64,000 nucleotides of DNA from Buchnera aphidicola (Mindarus keteleerifoliae) (lineage in GTDB: Bacteria > Pseudomonadota > Gammaproteobacteria > Enterobacterales > Enterobacteriaceae): the NCBI RefSeq assembly GCF_039392895.1, contig NZ_CP135027.1, positions 372,001 through 436,000 on the forward strand, given 5' to 3'. The translations under genes and the position numbers were made by a program. The notes beneath the pieces were generated by a model, which saw only the letters and a list, made by a program, of their open reading frames with translations, was not told the DNA's origin and did no database searches. Of the stretch, positions 58,357 to 64,000 are shown piece by piece (the first letter of the stretch is position 1; the number at the start of each line of letters is the position of its first letter).

Positions 58357-60309
58357 TTATAAACCTAATTTTATATCATTTTTTTTTATATTAATTATAG
58401 TTTTATAATTTTTTTTATAACTATCATTAATCCATATTGAAATAATAATTAAAAATGATAATAATCCCAACCACCAAATATGCCATACTAAAGAAAATCC
58501 TAATAAAATAGAGAAAAAAGAAATTATTACTCCTAGATTAGTATTACTAGGAAGAACAATATTTTTTTGATGCAACATATTAATATTTTCAAAACAACTA
58601 TTTTTTTTAATTCTCCAAAAATCATCTCTTTCTTTAACTTCAGGAAAAGTTAAAAAATTATATGCAGGAGGAGGGGATGATATAGACCATTCCAAAGTTC
58701 TTCCATCCCAAGGATCACCAGTTAAATCAGCATATTTTTTTCTTAAAATAATCGATTTTATTAACTGTACTATTTGACAAATAATACCAATAGCGATCAA
58801 AAATGTACCTAAAGTAGAAATTAACAAAAAAGGATGAAATTCATGTTCTATATTTTGACTTAAACGTCTAGTCATACCTATTATTCCTAAATAATATAAA
58901 GGCATAAAAGCTAAAAAAAATCCAGAAATCCAAAAATAAAATGCTTTTTTACCCCAATATTCATCTAAAGTAAATCCAAATAATTTAGGAAACCAATAAG
59001 TAATACCTGAAAAACAACCAAATACCACTCCACCAATAATTACATTATGAAAGTGAGCTACTAAAAATAAACTATTATGCAAAACAAAATTAATACTAGG
59101 TATAGATAACAATACCCCGCTCATACCTCCTATAGAAAAGGTAATTAAGAATCCAATAGCCCATAACATAGAAGAATGCAATTGAATTCTACCTTGATAC
59201 ATAGTAAATAACCAATTAAAAATTTTAACTCCTGTCGGAATTGCTATGATCATAGTTGCAATGCCAAAAAAACTATTTATATTTGCACCAGATCCCATAG
59301 TAAAAAAATGGTGTAACCAAACAATAAAAGATAAAATTGTAATAGCTATAGTTGCCCAAACTAATGAAGTATATCCAAATAACGTTTTTTTGGAAAAGGT
59401 TGGAACAACTTCTGAAAAAATACCAAATGCTGGAAGAATTAAAATATATACTTCCGGATGTCCCCAAATCCAAATTAAATTAATATACATCATCGGATTT
59501 CCACCAAAAGTATTTGTAAAAAAATGAAATCCTAAATATCTATCTAATGCTAATAAAAATAGAACTGTTGTTAATACTGGAAAAGCAAAAATAATTAATA
59601 TATTAGTACAAAGAGATGTCCATGTAAAAATAGGCATTTTAAACATATCCATACCAACTGTTCTCATTTTTAAAATTGTTACTAAAAAATTGATACCAGT
59701 TAATGTTGTACCTATCCCAGCAATTTGTAAACTCCAAATCCAATAATCAACTCCAACTCCAGGAGTATATTGAACTTCTGATAAAGGAGGATATGCTAAC
59801 CATCCTGTTCGAGCAAATTCGCCAATTCCTAAAGAAATATTCAATAACATAGCTCCAGAAAAAGTTAACCAAAAACTTATGTTATTAAGTTTTGGAAAAG
59901 CTACGTCTCGAGCACCAATTTGTAAAGGAACAACTAAATTCATTAATCCTATAACTAAAGGCATAGCGACAAAAAAAATCATAATAACGCCATGTGCAGT
60001 AAATATTTGATCATAATGATAGGAAGGCAAAAACCCTTGTTTTCCTGAAGAAGCTAACAATTGCTGTAATCTCATCATAAGAGCATCAGCAAACCCTCTA
60101 AATAACATTACAAACGATAAAACTATATACATTACTGCTATTTTTTTATGATCTACTGTACAGCACCATTCCTTCCATAAAATTGTCCATTTTTTAAAAT
60201 AAGTAATTAAAAAAAATACAAATAAGCTTATTAATGCGACTGATAAACAAGTAAATCGAATAATTGGTTCGTCATACGGTATGTCAGATAAAGTTAATTT
60301 TCCAAACAT
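58357..60309 (-). CDS. cyoB: Cytochrome bo3 oxidase subunit I CyoB
   Basis: A 650-residue heme-copper oxidase core (E. coli 663) with about fifteen membrane segments. The heme and copper ligands are present: the heme b His in [10 protein letters not shown], the Cu-B His-Tyr cross-link pair in WGHPEVYI, the His pair LHHFFTMG, and the heme ligands in [11 protein letters not shown]. It reduces oxygen to water and pumps protons. It is highly conserved relative to its neighbours, showing strong purifying selection. Confidence 0.97.
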   Translation of the reverse strand: MFGKLTLSDIPYDEPIIRFTCLSVALISLFVFFLITYFKKWTILWKEWCCTVDHKKIAVMYIVLSFVMLFRGFADALMMRLQQLLASSGKQGFLPSYHYDQIFTAHGVIMIFFVAMPLVIGLMNLVVPLQIGARDVAFPKLNNISFWLTFSGAMLLNISLGIGEFARTGWLAYPPLSEVQYTPGVGVDYWIWSLQIAGIGTTLTGINFLVTILKMRTVGMDMFKMPIFTWTSLCTNILIIFAFPVLTTVLFLLALDRYLGFHFFTNTFGGNPMMYINLIWIWGHPEVYILILPAFGIFSEVVPTFSKKTLFGYTSLVWATIAITILSFIVWLHHFFTMGSGANINSFFGIATMIIAIPTGVKIFNWLFTMYQGRIQLHSSMLWAIGFLITFSIGGMSGVLLSIPSINFVLHNSLFLVAHFHNVIIGGVVFGCFSGITYWFPKLFGFTLDEYWGKKAFYFWISGFFLAFMPLYYLGIIGMTRRLSQNIEHEFHPFLLISTLGTFLIAIGIICQIVQLIKSIILRKKYADLTGDPWDGRTLEWSISSPPPAYNFLTFPEVKERDDFWRIKKNSCFENINMLHQKNIVLPSNTNLGVIISFFSILLGFSLVWHIWWLGLLSFLIIISIWINDSYKKNYKTIINIKKNDIKLGL

Positions 60310-60335
60310 TTTTTTATCTCTTAAAATAAATAAAA

Positions 60336-61223
60336 TTAATCTTTCTTGTAACTATTATTAATATAATTGTTAGGTTTCAAATAACAATTTTGAATTGACT
60401 CTTTGAAAATATTCTGATTTATTCCAGAAAAATACTTTATTTTATAACTTTCACTCGGTTTAAAAATTTTTTTAATATTTTTATTATTATTTAAAGATAT
60501 TCCTTTACTTTTTATTTCTTTTATCCATGAAATAAAAGAAAAGTTATCTTCTTGTACCAAAACCGTAAATTTCATATTAGAAAAATTTTTTCCACTATAA
60601 TTAGATGAAATACCATTATATTTTCCTGAATTGTTTCCCATTAAATTTAAAGTAGTAGACATACAAGGCATTGCATAAATTTGACTTCCAAGAGAAGGAA
60701 TGAAAAAAGAATTCATTACTGAATTAGAAGTTATTCTAAATTGAATTGGAACATTTTTTGGAAAAGATATTTCATTAATAGTTGCTATATCGTATTTTGG
60801 ATAAATAAACAACCATCTCCAATCTAAAGCAATAACATCTATTTTTATTGGCTTATTTTTAGAAATTAAAAGTCTACTAGGTTCTAATTTATGCGTTGTT
60901 TTATATGCTATTATTGATAAACAAAAAATAATTAATACTGGTATTATCCATACTAATAATTCTATATTTCTGGAATAATTCCAATTTGGAGTATATTTAG
61001 AATTAACATTCGATTTTTTGTACTTAATAACAAACCATAAAGTCATGAAAATAACAGGGATAACTACGATCAACATCATTCCTAAAGAAAATAACATTAT
61101 TTTTTTTTGATTTTCTGCTATTTCTCCTTTAGGTTCTAATAAAGAAGCATGACAAAAATTAAGAAATAACATCATTATTACTAACATTATTATAATAATA
61201 CTTTTTTTAATTGAAGATTTCAT
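60336..61223 (-). CDS. cyoA: Cytochrome bo3 oxidase subunit II CyoA
   Basis: A 295-residue subunit with an N-terminal signal and two membrane helices, then a periplasmic cupredoxin-like domain without copper ligands ([57 protein letters not shown]). The lipobox cysteine is kept at residue 24 ([10 protein letters not shown], against E. coli CNSALLDPKG), but the box reads LNFC, with Asn and Phe where small residues are expected. It is the first gene of the operon. The C-terminal tail after the quinol-oxidase core is shorter than in E. coli. Confidence 0.95.
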   Translation of the reverse strand: MKSSIKKSIIIIMLVIMMLFLNFCHASLLEPKGEIAENQKKIMLFSLGMMLIVVIPVIFMTLWFVIKYKKSNVNSKYTPNWNYSRNIELLVWIIPVLIIFCLSIIAYKTTHKLEPSRLLISKNKPIKIDVIALDWRWLFIYPKYDIATINEISFPKNVPIQFRITSNSVMNSFFIPSLGSQIYAMPCMSTTLNLMGNNSGKYNGISSNYSGKNFSNMKFTVLVQEDNFSFISWIKEIKSKGISLNNNKNIKKIFKPSESYKIKYFSGINQNIFKESIQNCYLKPNNYINNSYKKD

Positions 61224-61869
61224 TTTAAAAACCTTAAAAATAATGATTTTTATTATTAATAATAAAATATATTTTTTATGTAAAAAATATATTTTTTAAA
61301 TTCTATCATTATACTTAATTCATTCACATAAAATATTTAAATATTAAACTCTTAATTATAAAAAATAGTTTCCAATTTTTTTATAAAACAATAAAAAATA
61401 TTTTTATATAAACTATAATTTAGAATTTATTTCTTTCTTAAAAGAAGATAGAAACAATATTCTTGTTTTATAAAATTTTAAATAATATAATAATTTTGAA
61501 CAAATTCCTATTTAAAAGATATTTTAAAAAACCACACAGTAAAATCTTTTATTTTTTTTGTAAAAATTTTATATATTAATTGTTCATATTTTATATTTTT
61601 AACATACAAAAAACTAAAATAATAAAAGAATTAAACTTCATTTTATAAAAAATAGATGTATATTTGTACGTATGATAAAAATTATTATATCAAAGTATGG
61701 TAGTTAATATATGCATTTTAAACATTTTTTACTTTCAGTACATAATATCTTAACAACTATGCTTTTAAAAACAAAATTTCTTTTCTATCACTAAATTAAA
61801 AAAATATCTTTCGTATTTTTTATAAAAATAAATAACATAAATTATTATTTATAAGGATAGTAAAATACT
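61224..61869 (+). other. cyoA/tig divergent intergenic region
   Basis: The longest gene-free stretch, about 650 bases, almost entirely A/T. No RNA gene, terminator or intact frame is visible. In E. coli ampG, yajG and bolA lie here. A short plus-strand stretch near 61715 (HFK...LS) faintly recalls BolA but is not convincing. The region should contain the cyo and tig promoters. tig has an AAGGA site before its ATG. Confidence 0.5.
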
Positions 61870-63141
61870 ATGAAAATCAACAAGAATTCAAAAAATTATA
61901 TAAAAATAATAATTCCATATAATGATATTGAAATGGCTATAGAAAAAGAACTATTAGCTTTTAGCAAAACGGTTAAAATAAATGGTTTTCGAAAAGGTAG
62001 AATACCTCTAAAACTAGTTAAAAAAAAATACAAAAATATAGTAGAAGAAAAAGTTTTATTCAAAAAAATGAAAGAAAAATTCCTACACTTTATTTTAGAA
62101 AACAAAATAGTACCTATTAAAGAACCAAAATATTATCCTTCTCAATATATAACCGGAAAAGATTTTATCTATTTTGTAGATACTGAAAAATATCCAACAA
62201 TAAAAATAAAAAAAACTAAATTTGATAATATAAAAAAGATAATTGTTAATTTCGATAAAAATGATACTCAATTTTTCATTGATAATTTCATTGATAACAA
62301 TAACTGGATTGAAAAAGAAAAAAATATAAATATTGGAGATGAAATTACAATTAAATATGATGTTTTTTTAGAAAACAAAAAAATAAATTTAGATTGTTCT
62401 GTTTATCGTTTTTTTGTAGGAAAAAATGAAATTTTAAAAAAAATAGAAAAAAAAATATTTACTTCAAGCAAAAATGAAAAATTTTCTGTGTTTATTAAGA
62501 TAGATGAAAATTACCCTGAAGAAAAAATTCAAGGAAAAAAAATACAAATAGCTATAAAAATATTATCTATAAAAGGAAAAAAGAAACAAAAAATAGATAA
62601 AATTAAGTTAAAATCTATAAACTGGAACGATTCTAAAGAAAACTTTTTAAAAAAAATTAACCAGCAGATGGAGTTAGAAATAAAAAACATAAATTTTATT
62701 TATCTAAAGAAACAAATTATTAACAATTTAATTTTAAAAAACCCTATAAAATTACCTTCTATTTGGATTGAACAAGAACTGAAATCTTTAAAAATTTACA
62801 ATGATTATTTTTTTGAAAAAAATAAAAAAAATTTTTTAATACCTTTACCTTACAATAACATCGTATTGCAATCCAAAAATAGAATAAAAAGTAAATTACT
62901 ATTAAATAAAATTATTGAAAATAATAAAATCAAAATTAACGATAAAAAATTAAAAATATACAATGAAAAAATAATGAAAAAATATAAAAATTTTTCAAAA
63001 AAAGATATAGCAATGAAAAAAAAGAAAATAAAAAATATCTTATTAGAAAATAAAGCAATTGACTTTTTAATTAAACAAGCAAAAACAATAGAGAAAAAAT
63101 GTTCTTTTAAGAAAGCAATTTATTGTGCTTTAAATATATAA
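61870..63141 (+). CDS. tig: Trigger factor
   Basis: A 423-residue chaperone (E. coli 432). The N-terminal ribosome-binding signature is GFRKGRIPLKLVKKKY. The middle FKBP-type domain has GDEITIKYDVFLENK and a shortened, poorly conserved prolyl-isomerase core, and the C-terminal helical arms follow. It is among the most diverged and lysine-rich proteins here. Identification rests on the N-terminal motif, length, and the conserved order tig-clpP-clpX. Confidence 0.93.
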   Translation: MKINKNSKNYIKIIIPYNDIEMAIEKELLAFSKTVKINGFRKGRIPLKLVKKKYKNIVEEKVLFKKMKEKFLHFILENKIVPIKEPKYYPSQYITGKDFIYFVDTEKYPTIKIKKTKFDNIKKIIVNFDKNDTQFFIDNFIDNNNWIEKEKNINIGDEITIKYDVFLENKKINLDCSVYRFFVGKNEILKKIEKKIFTSSKNEKFSVFIKIDENYPEEKIQGKKIQIAIKILSIKGKKKQKIDKIKLKSINWNDSKENFLKKINQQMELEIKNINFIYLKKQIINNLILKNPIKLPSIWIEQELKSLKIYNDYFFEKNKKNFLIPLPYNNIVLQSKNRIKSKLLLNKIIENNKIKINDKKLKIYNEKIMKKYKNFSKKDIAMKKKKIKNILLENKAIDFLIKQAKTIEKKCSFKKAIYCALNI

Positions 63142-63205
63142 ATATAAAAAATATATTTTTTTATATATCAAACATATACTAATTAACTAACTTCAGGAAG
63201 TACTT

Positions 63206-63829
63206 ATGTTCTATGATAGTTTTTTATTATCTAAAAAAAGCAAAAAAATAAATTTTTTACCTACAGTGATAGAACAGACAAACAAAGGAGAGAGATCTTA
63301 TGATATCTATTCTAAATTACTGAAAGAAAGAATTATTTTTGTTACAGGAATAATAGAAGATTATTTGGCTAATTCTGTTATTGCCCAACTCTTATTTTTA
63401 GAATCAGAAAATCCAAACAAAGATATCTTTTTATATATTAATTCCCCTGGCGGTATAATTTCTTCAGGAATATCCATTTACGATACCATGCAATTTATTA
63501 AACCAAACATTAATACCATCTGTATAGGACAAGCTTGTTCCATGGGTGCATTCTTATTATCTTCAGGTACAAAAGGAAAGAGATTTTCCCTACCTAATTC
63601 TAGAATAATGATACACCAACCATTGGGTGGTTACAAAGGACAAGCCTCTGACATTGAAATTCATGCTAATGAAATTATTAAAATAAAAAAGAAATTAAAT
63701 CAAATTTTTTCTATCCAAACTGGAAAATCGATTAAAAGAATAGAAAAAGATACTGAACGAGATTGTTTTCTTTCTGCTAAGGAAGCATTAAATTACGGAT
63801 TAATAGATTCAATTTTAAATCATCGATAA
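63206..63829 (+). CDS. clpP: ATP-dependent Clp protease proteolytic subunit
   Basis: A 207-residue serine protease, the E. coli length. The catalytic Ser is in [14 protein letters not shown], the His in [20 protein letters not shown] and the Asp in [31 protein letters not shown] is the oxyanion region. The ring partners with ClpX, which starts 80 bases downstream. A CAGGAAG ribosome site precedes the ATG. The propeptide region differs from E. coli. Confidence 0.97.
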   Translation: MFYDSFLLSKKSKKINFLPTVIEQTNKGERSYDIYSKLLKERIIFVTGIIEDYLANSVIAQLLFLESENPNKDIFLYINSPGGIISSGISIYDTMQFIKPNINTICIGQACSMGAFLLSSGTKGKRFSLPNSRIMIHQPLGGYKGQASDIEIHANEIIKIKKKLNQIFSIQTGKSIKRIEKDTERDCFLSAKEALNYGLIDSILNHR

Positions 63830-63909
63830 AAATTTTGGTTAATATTAAATAAACTTAAATTATTTCTTTTTTATAAAAAAAAATGAATTGAATCATAGGA
63901 ATATAATTA

Positions 63910-64000
63910 ATGAAAGATAACAATAACATTGAATCTACCAAAAAAATAAATTGTTCTTTTTGCGGGGAAAATCAAAAAGAAACAAAAAAAATAATAGCTG
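63910..64000 (+). CDS. clpX: Clp protease ATPase subunit ClpX, N-terminus (partial)
   Basis: The frame opens at the ATG at 63910, after an AGGA site, and runs off the window after 30 codons. KINCSFCGENQKETKKIIA matches the start of the ClpX zinc-binding domain (YCSFCGKSQHEVRKLIA), including the first C-x2-C pair. ClpX unfolds substrates for ClpP. The rest lies outside the window. Confidence 0.93.
   Translation, partial: MKDNNNIESTKKINCSFCGENQKETKKIIA

Noticed and set aside
61700-61800. Possible bolA relic on the plus strand between cyoA and tig (HFK...LS...LL...Y pattern).
   Set aside because: bolA lies here in E. coli, but only three or four scattered residues agree, there is no consistent frame around them, and A/T-rich DNA easily gives such matches.

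Overview
The window is a chromosomal segment of an extremely A+T-rich gammaproteobacterium with a reduced, almost colinear Escherichia-like gene set. Lysine-rich proteins, missing accessory genes, lost regulatory regions and the gene order (eno / cys operon / mutS-polA / prfB-lysS-lysA-thyA-miaB / pgk-fbaA-mscS-recCBD-argA / rib-nusB-dxs / cyoABCDE / tig-clpP-clpX) all fit an aphid endosymbiont of the Buchnera aphidicola type. This assignment is inferred from gene content and order; no database search was run. I saw no insertion sequence, prophage, CRISPR array, integron, toxin locus or transferred island.

Layout. 1-1.4 kb: end of eno with its terminator, then convergent queE and queD. 1.5-10.6 kb: a minus-strand sulfate assimilation operon, cysJ-cysI-cysH-cysG-cysD-cysN-cysC, followed by what looks like a dead ftsB. 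10.7-20.9 kb: mutS, polA, engB, typA, gmk, ygfZ. 21-33.1 kb: prfB (with its programmed frameshift), lysS, lysA, thyA, miaB, ybeY (frameshifted at A11), corC, leuS, holA (frameshifted at A11), tusA. 33.1-48.9 kb: asd, yhgN, pgk, fbaA, mscS, recC, recB, recD, argA. 49-54.4 kb: initiator tRNA, ribH, thiL, ribD, nusB, dxs. 54.5-61.2 kb: a relict thiI rhodanese domain, yajR, tusE, and cyoE-D-C-B-A. 61.2-64 kb: an empty spacer, tig, clpP and the start of clpX.

How the genes work together. The cys genes give a complete route from sulfate to sulfide (CysDN, CysC, CysH, CysIJ, plus CysG for siroheme). This fits an organism that provisions sulfur amino acids to a host. TusA and TusE belong to the tRNA 2-thiouridine sulfur relay, and the thiI remnant is a third sulfur-carrier domain. 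lysA, asd and argA serve amino-acid synthesis. ribD and ribH serve riboflavin. cyoABCDE is the terminal oxidase. RecBCD, PolA and MutS are the repair genes present here.

The most interesting signals concern genome decay rather than a new system. Two conserved housekeeping genes (ybeY, holA) are each interrupted at an 11-base A tract, and the corrections they need go in opposite directions. The leucyl-tRNA synthetase editing site has lost its threonine-rich motif and its key aspartate. Two catalytic acids of the PolA proofreading site are gone. CyoA keeps its lipobox cysteine in a degraded lipobox, and lgt and lnt are absent from their usual positions. A thiI gene has shrunk to an open rhodanese domain, and ftsB can still be recognised as a pseudogene. 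I found no convincing evidence for a previously undescribed multi-gene system.
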